Positions 1 to 5,803 of a stretch of 6,163 nt of DNA are shown here, piece by piece. The notes beneath the pieces are model-generated. The model searched no databases, was not told the DNA's origin, and saw only the letters and a list, made by a program, of their open reading frames with translations. Numbering within the stretch: position 1 is the stretch's first letter; every line of letters starts with the position of its first letter. Origin of the DNA: JBAYVY01 sp041674345 (lineage in GTDB: Bacteria > Planctomycetota > Phycisphaerae > Phycisphaerales > Zrk34); NCBI GenBank assembly GCA_041674345.1, contig JBAYVY010000230.1:1-6163 (forward strand), in the 5' to 3' direction. A program made the translations under genes and the position numbers.

Positions 1-1629
1 ATGTGAACCCGGACCTTCACTCGAAGACTCGTTCAGGTCCGGCTTGGGGAAATAGAGTCGTTGGAGGATGAAGGGGTGATCGCCTTCGAGGTGGGCGATG
101 ATCCATGCGTCGTGGGGGATGAGGTTGCGGGCGTGGGCGACGTTGATGCCGGAGATCGCGGCGCGGAGGTCGTCGGCGAAGCGGCTGAGCAGGGGATGGG
201 TGGTATCGGCTTGCACGATGGGCAGGGGATGATCGGGGATGCTAAGCGGCAAGCCGATTTGGGCGGGGAGCAGGTCGGCGAGTTGGGTGTTGTACCAGTC
301 GATGTCGATGTGTGGGCCGGGGAAGACGGCCAGGCCGCCGCCTTGTTGGACGAAGTGGCGAAGGGCGAGGGTCGCGGGGGGGGACAGACGTTCGACATCA
401 CAAAGGAACACCACCCCGCCCCCGCCCCCGCCCCCGGAAGTGAATGCGACGAGTTTCGCGGCGGACAGTTGATCGGCGGCGATGGATTGGACTTTGACAT
501 CCCCCCCGGAAGTGACGGCCTGGAGCGCGGCGGTGAGATAAAACGCGCCGGTACGGGAGTTGGAACTTCCGGGGGCCGGTGAGGGGCCATGCACGATGAG
601 GACGGGCAATTGGGATTGGACAAGGACGACGGCGTAGAGGGAATCGTCGGCGGGCAGGGCGTCGTGCAGACCGAGCAGTTGGAGTTGGATGCGATGTTCG
701 CCGGGCTGGGTGAAGGTAAGGGGGAAGGTGCGTTCGCAGGCGGACTGGCCGGGCAGGTCGAGGGGTTGATCGGCTTCGGCGCGGTCGTTGACGAGCAGGC
801 GGAGTTGAGCGCGGCGGCGGGCGGGATCGTGATTGACGATGCGAACGGTGAGGGCATTGGGCTGGCCGACCACGGCGGCGTTGCCGGGGGTGGCGAGCGA
901 CAAATGATCGGCGGTGACGTTGGCGGCGGGGGGATCGCCGATTGCGATGATTTGCGTGGTGCAGCCGAGGGGCAGCGCGGGCCATTGGCCGGAGCGCCAG
1001 TCGGTGGATTGATTGTCGGTGAGGATGAGGACGGCATGTGCGCGGCCGGTGCGATCGCTGTTGAAGAATGAGGCGGCGATGCGGAGGGCGCTGGGGATGT
1101 CGCCGGCGGAAGAGGTGGGTTGAAGGGCGGCGAGTTTGGCGCGGAGGTCGAGAAGGTCGTTGCTGGGCGCGTCGCCGGATGTGTCGGCGATGATTTGGCC
1201 GGTGGTGGTGAGGATGGCGGCGCGGTCGCCGGTGACGAGGTGGTCGAGGGCGGCGAGGGCGATTTGTTGGGCTTGGCGGAATTGCTGATTGCTGATTGCT
1301 GATTGCTGATTGGAAGAGGAAGACATACTTAACGAGTCGTCGAGGAGGATGAGGAGGTCGCGTTGGCCTTTGGGGGAGGTGAAGCCGGACCAGGCGAGGA
1401 TGGGCTGCGAGAGGGCGAGGGCGAGCAGCAGGCACGCGGCCATGCGAAGGATGAGCAGAACCCAGCGACGGAGTTTGAGGCGGCGCTGGGTGCGGACGAC
1501 GGCGTCGGTGAAAAAGCGGTTGGTGGAAAAGAGCATGACGGTGCGTTTGCGATTCTGGTGCAGGTGCAGAATCAACGGCACGGCGGCGATGAGGCCGAAG
1601 AGGAGAGCTAGGGGGGAGAGGAGGGTCAT
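1..1629 (-). CDS. BatA-like membrane vWA protein (partial, C-terminus beyond window)
   Basis: This frame is open for 543 codons from the ATG at 1629-1627 to the window edge. A GGAGG at 1644-1640, ten bases upstream and inside the preceding gene, supports the start. The N-terminus matches the BatA/aerotolerance-type membrane domain: hydrophobic residues 5-23 ending PLILHL, a basic stretch with MLFSTNRFF (32-40), then a second membrane segment at about 57-80. A vWA domain follows, with MIDAS D97-x-S99-x-S101, an SSAGDIPSAL segment (173-182) and LILTDN (201-206). Residues about 240-340 look like a beta-sandwich ending in LPADDSLYAVV. From about 341 there is a GATase/ThuA-like region with VVFLCDVERL (406-415) and GGGLAVFPG (430-438). 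It is probably a membrane-anchored partner of the MoxR ATPase. Repeat-derived codons lie at residues 107-117 and 397-405. The family call is strong; the substrate is unknown. Confidence 0.9.
   Translation of the reverse strand, partial: MTLLSPLALLFGLIAAVPLILHLHQNRKRTVMLFSTNRFFTDAVVRTQRRLKLRRWVLLILRMAACLLLALALSQPILAWSGFTSPKGQRDLLILLDDSLSMSSSSNQQSAISNQQFRQAQQIALAALDHLVTGDRAAILTTTGQIIADTSGDAPSNDLLDLRAKLAALQPTSSAGDIPSALRIAASFFNSDRTGRAHAVLILTDNQSTDWRSGQWPALPLGCTTQIIAIGDPPAANVTADHLSLATPGNAAVVGQPNALTVRIVNHDPARRRAQLRLLVNDRAEADQPLDLPGQSACERTFPLTFTQPGEHRIQLQLLGLHDALPADDSLYAVVLVQSQLPVLIVHGPSPAPGSSNSRTGAFYLTAALQAVTSGGDVKVQSIAADQLSAAKLVAFTSGGGGGGGVVFLCDVERLSPPATLALRHFVQQGGGLAVFPGPHIDIDWYNTQLADLLPAQIGLPLSIPDHPLPIVQADTTHPLLSRFADDLRAAISGINVAHARNLIPHDAWIIAHLEGDHPFILQRLYFPKPDLNESSSEGPGSH
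9..42. repeat. small inverted repeat in the 3' part of the BatA-like gene
   Basis: CCGGACCT at 9-16 pairs exactly with AGGTCCGG at 35-42 across an 18-base loop. The region encodes KPDLNESSSEGPG, low in complexity compared with the flanking protein. Confidence 0.55.
414..441. repeat. G-run repeat (CCCCCG units ending GGAAGT) in the BatA-like gene
   Basis: Three further C-runs of five follow an initial run of four, separated by single Gs and ending in GGAAGT. On the coding strand it gives ACT TCC GGG GGC, read as TSGGGGGGG (residues 397-405). Four adjacent G-runs make it a candidate G-quadruplex on the coding strand. Confidence 0.8.
501..579. repeat. inverted pair of CCCCCGGAAGT motifs in the BatA-like gene
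   Basis: CCCCCGGAAGT at 503-513 and its exact complement ACTTCCGGGGG at 565-575 flank about 50 bases that encode part of the GATase-like region. They belong to the same family as 431-441. Confidence 0.65.
1281..1311. repeat. heptamer tandem repeat (ATTGCTG x4.4) inside the BatA-like gene
   Basis: Four perfect ATTGCTG units plus three further bases lie in the coding region for residues 107-117, six residues after the MIDAS DxSxS. The unit length is not a multiple of three, so successive copies are read in different frames (NQQSAISNQQ), and a change of one unit would shift the BatA frame. Confidence 0.9.
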
Positions 1630-1631
1630 GG

Positions 1632-1928
1632 CTAGTACACCTCCAAAGTTCGCCATGGATAAAGACGCCAATAGGCGGTGGATATGAGATGGTGATCCAG
1701 CGGGATTACTCTGAATTCAAACCAGAGGCCATGATGCAATGACGGTTGCAGGTGGACGAGTTCAACAGAAAAATACGATTGTCCGGAGGAGGGTATGTGG
1801 AAATTTTTCCGCACATCGTGTAGGGCAAGAAAGTAACAGGACGCTGGTATGGCGAAAACGAACAGCAGGCAGGCGAGGATGGGCCACCAGAGAAAACGGG
1901 TTGGTTGTTTGGGTGGGGCGTCGTTCAT
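1632..1928 (-). CDS. small single-pass membrane protein, unknown function (98 aa)
   Basis: I do not recognise this family. The ATG at 1928-1926 overlaps the DUF58 stop in an ATGA arrangement, which suggests translational coupling, and an AGGGGG lies just upstream. The stop at 1634-1632 is two bases before the BatA start, and the BatA Shine-Dalgarno lies within its last codons. The protein has a short polar N-terminus (1-12), one strong hydrophobic segment at about 13-36 (LWWPILACLLFVFAIPAS is its core), then about 60 residues rich in aromatics and histidine and probably extracytoplasmic. No lipobox or catalytic motif is evident. By eye the base composition is clearly less GC-rich than in neighbouring genes, which may mean later acquisition or relaxed constraint. 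Its fixed position between two MIDAS proteins suggests a role as anchor or adaptor, but this is inference. Confidence 0.75.
   Translation of the reverse strand: MNDAPPKQPTRFLWWPILACLLFVFAIPASCYFLALHDVRKNFHIPSSGQSYFSVELVHLQPSLHHGLWFEFRVIPLDHHLISTAYWRLYPWRTLEVY
1640..1644 (-). promoter_or_regulatory. Shine-Dalgarno of the BatA-like gene
   Basis: GGAGG lies within the last codons of the 98-residue membrane protein gene, ten bases before the BatA ATG at 1629. It fixes the BatA start and suggests that ribosomes finishing the small gene can reinitiate directly. Confidence 0.7.
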
Positions 1929-2923
1929 TTTGCCCCCTGTGCGCGGTGGTGGAGGTATTGGCTGAGCATGAGGCCCAGGTCGGTGTGGGTGGTGCAGCGG
2001 AGCAGGTGCAGGCCGCGGGAGCGGGCACCGGCGTCGAGGGTGTCGCAGAAGTTTTGGATTTGCTGTTGGACCAGATGGCGGATGAGGTGGGGTTCGGCGT
2101 GGAATTCGGAGCCGGTTTCCATGTCGCGGATCACCGTGACCCCCGCCCCCGCCCCCGGAAGTTGTTTGTCGAAATCAAAGTCGAGTTCGCGGGGGTCGAG
2201 GATTTGGAAGACGATGACTTCGTGGCCGCGGTGGTGGAGTTGGCCGAGCGCGGCGAGGACGGCATCGGGGTCGTCGAACAGATCGCTGATGAGGATGATG
2301 ACCGAGCGACGCTTGAGGCGCGAAGCGAGTTGCAACAGGGCGGCGGGAATGTGGGTCGTGCCGGCGGGTGATGCGTTGATGAGCGCGTGACAGATGCTGA
2401 GAATGTGGCCGGGCGAAGCGCGGGGCGGAACCCCCGCCCCCGGAACCGCCCCCGGAAGTTGTTGTTGGTCAACGATATTGTCGCGGAGGAGGGACAGGCC
2501 CACGCTATCGCCCTGGTGGAGGAGGAGGTGGGCGAGGCAGGCGGCGAGGCGTTGGGCGTAAGCCAGTTTCGAGTTTCGAGTTTCGGGTTTCGAGATATCG
2601 GGTTTCGAGATTCCGGCGTCTTCGCCGGCGTAGTTCATGGATGCGGAGCAATCGAGTAAGAGGAGGGCGCGGAGGTTGGTTTCCTGTTGGTATTGTTTGA
2701 TGACCAGGCGGTCGGAGCGGGCGAGGACTTGCCAGTCGAGGTGTTTGAGTTCGTCGCCGGGCGTGTAGGCGCGGTGTTGGGCGAAGTCGGTGGACAGGCC
2801 GCGGTGACGGGAGCGGTGCAGGCCGTGGAGTACGCCGTCGGTGACGCGACGTGCGACGAGCGACAGGCCGCGGACGCGGTCGAGGATTTGGGGGTCGAGG
2901 AGATCGGGGGGTGAGCGGGTCAT
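1925..2923 (-). CDS. DUF58 domain protein (vWA-like, MoxR partner)
   Basis: This 332-residue protein has the usual length of the soluble DUF58 family encoded next to MoxR ATPases. The family signature is residues 51-68, RAYTPGDELKHLDWQVLA. It is followed by a vWA fold: strand LRALLLLDCSASM with MIDAS D91-x-S93-x-S95, GDSVGL (138-143), SPAGTTHIPAAL (185-196) carrying the threonine region, and VIILISDLFDD (208-218) as the metal-site aspartate strand. No membrane segment is seen, so a cytoplasmic location is expected. The start lies 30 bases after the MoxR stop, with no clear Shine-Dalgarno; the stop overlaps the next gene by 4 bases. Residues about 104-120 are encoded by a heptamer-type repeat directly after the MIDAS, and residues 156-165 and 255-261 (QLPGAGAG type) by G-run repeats. 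DUF58 proteins are thought to act with MoxR in assembling or activating envelope complexes; the client here is unknown. Confidence 0.93.
   Translation of the reverse strand: MTRSPPDLLDPQILDRVRGLSLVARRVTDGVLHGLHRSRHRGLSTDFAQHRAYTPGDELKHLDWQVLARSDRLVIKQYQQETNLRALLLLDCSASMNYAGEDAGISKPDISKPETRNSKLAYAQRLAACLAHLLLHQGDSVGLSLLRDNIVDQQQLPGAVPGAGVPPRASPGHILSICHALINASPAGTTHIPAALLQLASRLKRRSVIILISDLFDDPDAVLAALGQLHHRGHEVIVFQILDPRELDFDFDKQLPGAGAGVTVIRDMETGSEFHAEPHLIRHLVQQQIQNFCDTLDAGARSRGLHLLRCTTHTDLGLMLSQYLHHRAQGAK
2140..2163. repeat. G-run repeat in the DUF58 gene, 3' copy
   Basis: Three C-runs of five are followed by GGAAGTT. On the coding strand this reads CAA CTT CCG GGG GCG, giving QLPGAGAG (254-261), a different frame from the BatA copy. 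Confidence 0.8.
2431..2460. repeat. G-run repeat in the DUF58 gene, middle copy
   Basis: Two direct CGCCCCCGGAA units end in GGAAGTT and encode LPGAVPGAG (156-164). The sequence is similar to the 2140-2163 copy and read in the same frame. Confidence 0.75.
2565..2617. repeat. TTTCGRG heptamer array inside the DUF58 gene
   Basis: The plus strand reads TTTCGAG, TTTCGAG, TTTCGGG, TTTCGAG, then a diverged ATATCGGG and a further TTTCGAG. It is translated on the minus strand as about residues 103-120 (ISKPDISKPETRNSKL), just after the MIDAS. The same family appears in the intergenic pair at 5732-5803. Confidence 0.85.
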
Positions 2924-2953
2924 TACAATCGCTAAGCCGCGAGCGGCGGGGAA

Positions 2954-3979
2954 CTACTGGGGTTTTATTTCGTTCAAAAGTTGGGTGATGATTTTGTCGG
3001 AGTCGATGCCTTCTGCCTCGGCGGTGAAGTTGGTCAGAACGCGATGTCGCAGCACGATCGGGGCGACATCGCGGACGTGGGCGGTGGTGACGTTGGTGGT
3101 TCCTTCGAGGACGGCCCGCGCCTTGGCGCCGAGTACGAGATACTGCACGGCGCGCGGTCCGGCTCCCCAACTGACGTATTTGCGAATGAAGCCGGGGGCG
3201 GGGGCCGGCGCATCGGGCAACGTCGGGCGCGTGGCGCGGGTGAGTTTCACCGCATAACCGGCGACGTGTTCACTGACCGGCACACGTCGAACCAGATTTT
3301 GCAGCGCGATCACCTGCACCGCGTTGAGCAATTTACTGACCGGTGATGAATCGGCGCCGGTGGTCAGCAGCGCGATCCGCAGTTCTTCCTCGGCGGAGGG
3401 GTAATCGACTTTCAGGGCGAACATGAAGCGGTCGAGCTGCGCTTCGGGCAGCGGGTAGGTTCCTTCCTGTTCGATGGGATTTTGCGTGGCGAGGACGAAG
3501 AAGGGCTTGGGCAATTCGTGGGTTTCGTTGGCGACGGAGACGTGGCGTTCCTGCATGGCTTGCAGGAGGGCGGCTTGTGTTTTGGGCGGGGTGCGGTTGA
3601 TTTCATCGGCGAGGACGATGTTGGCGAACACCGGGCCGTGCATGAACCGGAAGGCGCGGCGGCCGGTGGCGCGATCTTCTTCAAGCACCTCGGTGCCGGT
3701 GATATCGGCGGGCATCAGGTCGGGCGTGAACTGAATGCGATGGAACTGAAGATCGAGGACATCGGCGAGGGTTTGCACCATCATGGTTTTCGCCAGGCCG
3801 GGCACACCGATGAGCAGCGCGTGGCCGGATGCGAGAATGGCGGTGAGCAGATCGTCGAGGACTTGGGACTGGCCGATGATGCGCCGTGCGATCTGGTCTC
3901 GCATTTGTTTGTGCGCCAGCGCGACGTGTCGGACGAGGGCGAGTTGTTGTTGCACGTCGGTTTCATTCAGCGTGGTCAT
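2954..3979 (-). CDS. MoxR-family AAA+ ATPase
   Basis: The gene encodes a 341-residue cytoplasmic ATPase of typical MoxR length. Motifs appear in order: Walker A GVPGLAKT (58-65), FTPDLMPADITGTEV (84-98), Walker B VLADEIN (122-128) followed by RTPPKTQAALLQAMQE, sensor 1 ATQNP (164-168), QEGTYPLPEAQLDRF (171-185), and sensor 2 region WGAGPRA (271-277). All look intact, so the enzyme should bind and hydrolyse ATP. The start at 3979 is supported by a GAGG five bases upstream (3988-3985). MoxR ATPases act as chaperones for vWA/MIDAS proteins, and two such proteins (DUF58 and BatA) follow in the same orientation. A GGGGGC-type repeat in the antisense orientation is read as PAPAPG (258-263), between the ATPase core and the C-terminal lid. 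The gene starts downstream of a 168-base gap with a long hairpin, so its expression may be partly separate from the gene ahead of it. Confidence 0.97.
   Translation of the reverse strand: MTTLNETDVQQQLALVRHVALAHKQMRDQIARRIIGQSQVLDDLLTAILASGHALLIGVPGLAKTMMVQTLADVLDLQFHRIQFTPDLMPADITGTEVLEEDRATGRRAFRFMHGPVFANIVLADEINRTPPKTQAALLQAMQERHVSVANETHELPKPFFVLATQNPIEQEGTYPLPEAQLDRFMFALKVDYPSAEEELRIALLTTGADSSPVSKLLNAVQVIALQNLVRRVPVSEHVAGYAVKLTRATRPTLPDAPAPAPGFIRKYVSWGAGPRAVQYLVLGAKARAVLEGTTNVTTAHVRDVAPIVLRHRVLTNFTAEAEGIDSDKIITQLLNEIKPQ
3191..3208. repeat. GGGGGC repeat in the MoxR gene, opposite orientation
   Basis: GCCGGGGGCGGGGGCCGG on the plus strand is the opposite orientation to the DUF58 and main BatA copies and is translated as PAPAPG (258-263). 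It lacks the AAGT end, so family membership is less certain. Confidence 0.55.
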
Positions 3980-3984
3980 TCAAA

Positions 3985-3988
3985 CCTC
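3985..3988 (-). promoter_or_regulatory. Shine-Dalgarno of moxR-like gene
   Basis: GAGG in the context CGAGGTTTGA-ATG gives a five-base spacer to the MoxR start at 3979. The match is short but the position is right. Confidence 0.55.
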
Positions 3989-3999
3989 GATTGATTCAC

Positions 4000-4140
4000 C
4001 AGAGGCGCAGAGACGCAGAGAAAACAACAGAACATCAGAACAACAGAAAAGCACAACATAGCACTTGGACTGATGTATGTTCTGCTGTTGTGCTTTTCTG
4101 TTGTTCTGTTTTCATTCTCTGCGTCTCTGCGTCTCTGCGG
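4000..4140. repeat. long imperfect inverted repeat (hairpin) between DUF4159 and MoxR genes
   Basis: Bases 4036-4058 are perfectly complementary to 4086-4108 (23 pairs), with a 27-base loop. The outer arms 4006-4021 and 4116-4131 are also perfectly complementary (16 pairs) and carry the octamer TCTCTGCG. The right side has an extra octamer copy up to 4140. The inner segment between the arms is imperfect. The structure nearly fills the 168-base gap. The octamer resembles a CTCTGCGTCTCTGCGG intergenic repeat that I recall from many bacterial genomes. No T-run follows, so it is not a classical intrinsic terminator. It could be a non-autonomous element or an mRNA processing or stability structure. 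Confidence 0.85.
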
Positions 4141-4147
4141 TTTAATT

Positions 4148-5647
4148 TCACTGCATCGAATACACGATCAGATTCGTGCCGAGTTTCAGGGCGTCGGGGG
4201 TGAGGTAACAGCGGGCGTAGGCGCTGAACTGGTGCGCCCAGCCGTCGCTCAGTCCCAGCGGGGAATAGAGGATCGACGGACGGTCATTGATGACAACGGC
4301 TTGGATTCCGGGGGCGACCGGCTGCGGTTCGTGGTTCATCCCCAGCCCTTTGATTTCATAGAACGCCTTGAAAACCGGATGATCGGCGGGCAGGCGCGCC
4401 AGCGGATGGTCGGGGTAGAGTTGCTTGCACAGATCACGGAACGCGGCATCGAATTGGGAGCGACCGGCGGCGGCGTCGGCGATCAATACCCCGCCGTTGT
4501 CCAGCCAGCGGCGAAGCAGGACGATTTCATCTTTGCGAAGTCGCGGGTCGGTGGTGCCTGTCATGTAGAGCATCGGATAGCCGAACAGGGCCGGGTCTCG
4601 CACCTGGATTGTCTTTCGCTCGAACTGGACGGCGATGGAGGTGTTGGCGGCGATGTCTTTGAGCAGCAGGGGCACGGCGGAGGGATTGGGATCCCAGTTG
4701 CCGTCGTGGATGAGTTGGACGAAGGTGAGTTGCCCGCGGGGCCTGACCGTCGGACCGGCCACTTCGGTGGTGTGTGCGAGGAACTTGGCCAGTCGTTGCT
4801 CGGCGGTGACGTAGGTGATGATGTTCAGACCCAGGCGCGTGGAATCGGTGGCATCGACGCGGAGGGTGGAGGGGTTGTTCCACTGGTTCCAACCGCAGGC
4901 CAGGTCTTCGCGGCTGAGGATGACCGCGGCGCGTGTGCCCAGTTCGATGGCTTGCAGGCGGGGCGGGGCGGATTGCGAGGGAACATCGCCCAGCGCGGCT
5001 TCGCCGGCGGAAGTGGGGGACAGGTATTTGATGTTGTCGATCGCATAGTAGCTGTGATAGAGCGGATGATCGGTCGGGAGAAGCGACAGCGGGTGATCGG
5101 GGAACATTTGGGCCAGTTCGGATTCGGCGGAGTCGAACGCGGCTTGCTGTCCGCAGCAGTTGATGAGAAGGGTTCCGCCGTCGAGTGTGTATTTCTGGAG
5201 GGCCTGGCGTTGGGTGTCGGTGAGGTCGAGGGGATAGTAGGCGCAGAGGTAGAGGATGGGGGTGGAGTGGGTGACGCCGGCTGCGAACTTGCGCTCGAGC
5301 GCGGCGATGTCGAGTTGTTCCCAGCCGTACCAGAGATCGAGATGCTTGCGACCGTTGCGCAGGAGGGTATCGACCGCGCCGGGCGAACCTTGCCACCCCC
5401 GGAAACTGAAGCTCGATAAATTGGCGAGTAACTTCGGCGGGGCGGGGGGGCGCTTTTTTTCGGTGCGACGCTGCGGAACGACGGGCAGGGGCAGGGGCGG
5501 AAAACCCTCGGCGGCCTTGGTGAAGTGCGGCTGCTCCTTCGGCGGAGTACCCCACATCGTGATCCGATCCTCCGCCCAAACGCCGCCCACCGGAAACAGC
5601 AACGCGATCCAACAGATCATCGCCAACGCCCAGCGGGTTCGTCGCAT
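4148..5647 (-). CDS. secreted protein with two tandem DUF4159-like domains
   Basis: This start is chosen over in-frame ATGs at 5677 and 5674 because AGGAG lies six bases upstream (5658-5654) and a good signal peptide then follows: MRRTRW, a hydrophobic core to about residue 23, and a likely cleavage VWA-ED after residue 25. The product is 499 residues. A proline-rich linker (47-71) precedes two homologous domains, about 72-285 and 304-499. Matching landmarks include FPDHPLSLLPTDHPLY (182-197) with YPDHPLARLPADHPVF (411-426), LDGGTLLI (155-162) with LDNGGVLI (382-389), and RLGLNIITYV (271-280) with KLGTNLIVYS (488-497). The fold resembles the ThuA/GATase-like DUF4159 family, which often sits beside or fused to BatA-type proteins. 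No catalytic triad could be assigned. The protein is probably an envelope accessory to the MoxR cluster. Its position ahead of MoxR is notable. The function of DUF4159 is not known. Confidence 0.9.
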   Translation of the reverse strand: MRRTRWALAMICWIALLFPVGGVWAEDRITMWGTPPKEQPHFTKAAEGFPPLPLPVVPQRRTEKKRPPAPPKLLANLSSFSFRGWQGSPGAVDTLLRNGRKHLDLWYGWEQLDIAALERKFAAGVTHSTPILYLCAYYPLDLTDTQRQALQKYTLDGGTLLINCCGQQAAFDSAESELAQMFPDHPLSLLPTDHPLYHSYYAIDNIKYLSPTSAGEAALGDVPSQSAPPRLQAIELGTRAAVILSREDLACGWNQWNNPSTLRVDATDSTRLGLNIITYVTAEQRLAKFLAHTTEVAGPTVRPRGQLTFVQLIHDGNWDPNPSAVPLLLKDIAANTSIAVQFERKTIQVRDPALFGYPMLYMTGTTDPRLRKDEIVLLRRWLDNGGVLIADAAAGRSQFDAAFRDLCKQLYPDHPLARLPADHPVFKAFYEIKGLGMNHEPQPVAPGIQAVVINDRPSILYSPLGLSDGWAHQFSAYARCYLTPDALKLGTNLIVYSMQ

Positions 5648-5653
5648 CGGTTG

Positions 5654-5658
5654 CTCCT
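5654..5658 (-). promoter_or_regulatory. Shine-Dalgarno of the DUF4159 gene
   Basis: AGGAG lies six bases before the ATG at 5647. It decides the start against the upstream in-frame ATGs at 5677 and 5674, and it places the hydrophobic signal peptide at the N-terminus. Confidence 0.75.
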
Positions 5659-5731
5659 GTGCAAGGTCTTCCATCATACAGGACGTTCGCGGCGGGAATG
5701 CTGTGTCAGACGCGAGGGGGCTGGGGAAGAT

Positions 5732-5803
5732 AGTTTCGGGTTTCGAGTTTCGGGTTTCGAGAAAAACCCGCGGATTCCCGCTCGAAACTCGAAACCCGAA
5801 ACT
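5732..5803. repeat. inverted pair of TTTCGRG repeats upstream of the DUF4159 gene
   Basis: Bases 5732-5752 are perfectly complementary to 5783-5803 (21 pairs). Flanking GGGGAAG (5724-5730) and CTTCCCC (5802-5808) may add to the stem with a small offset. The loop contains a further TTTCGAG and a CGGG/CCCG pair. The arms use the same heptamers found within the DUF58 gene. No ORF or mobile-element gene is associated. Confidence 0.85.

Noticed and set aside
61..1071. Plus-strand open frames rich in G, D, E and V
   Set aside because: They are complements of a GC-rich coding strand with strong third-position bias, and have no domain-like content.
33..1435. Minus-strand open frames of 334 (33-1037) and 345 (398-1435) codons
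   Set aside because: Both are alternative frames of the BatA-like gene and are P/S/R-rich. The third minus-strand frame is open for 543 codons and carries the membrane, MIDAS and GATase-like motifs.
1281..2617. CRISPR array
   Set aside because: Repeats are contiguous heptamers with no unique spacers of regular length.
2936..2947. GCCGC-GA-GCGGC hairpin before the DUF58 start
   Set aside because: The two-base loop is too tight for a stable five-pair stem and the site is likely chance in GC-rich DNA.
4000..4140. Intrinsic terminator of the DUF4159 gene
   Set aside because: The stem is far longer than usual and no U-run follows the descending arm on the transcribed strand.
5394..5406. CCCCCGGAAACT as another copy of the G-run repeat
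   Set aside because: It matches only partly and encodes SFRGW in a region that may be part of the DUF4159-like domain, so it can be explained by protein constraint.
4073..5419. Plus-strand open frame of 448 codons
   Set aside because: It lies antisense to the DUF4159 gene, which has a signal peptide, duplicated domains and a Shine-Dalgarno; its start falls in the intergenic hairpin and its protein is G/V/E-rich with no recognisable motif.
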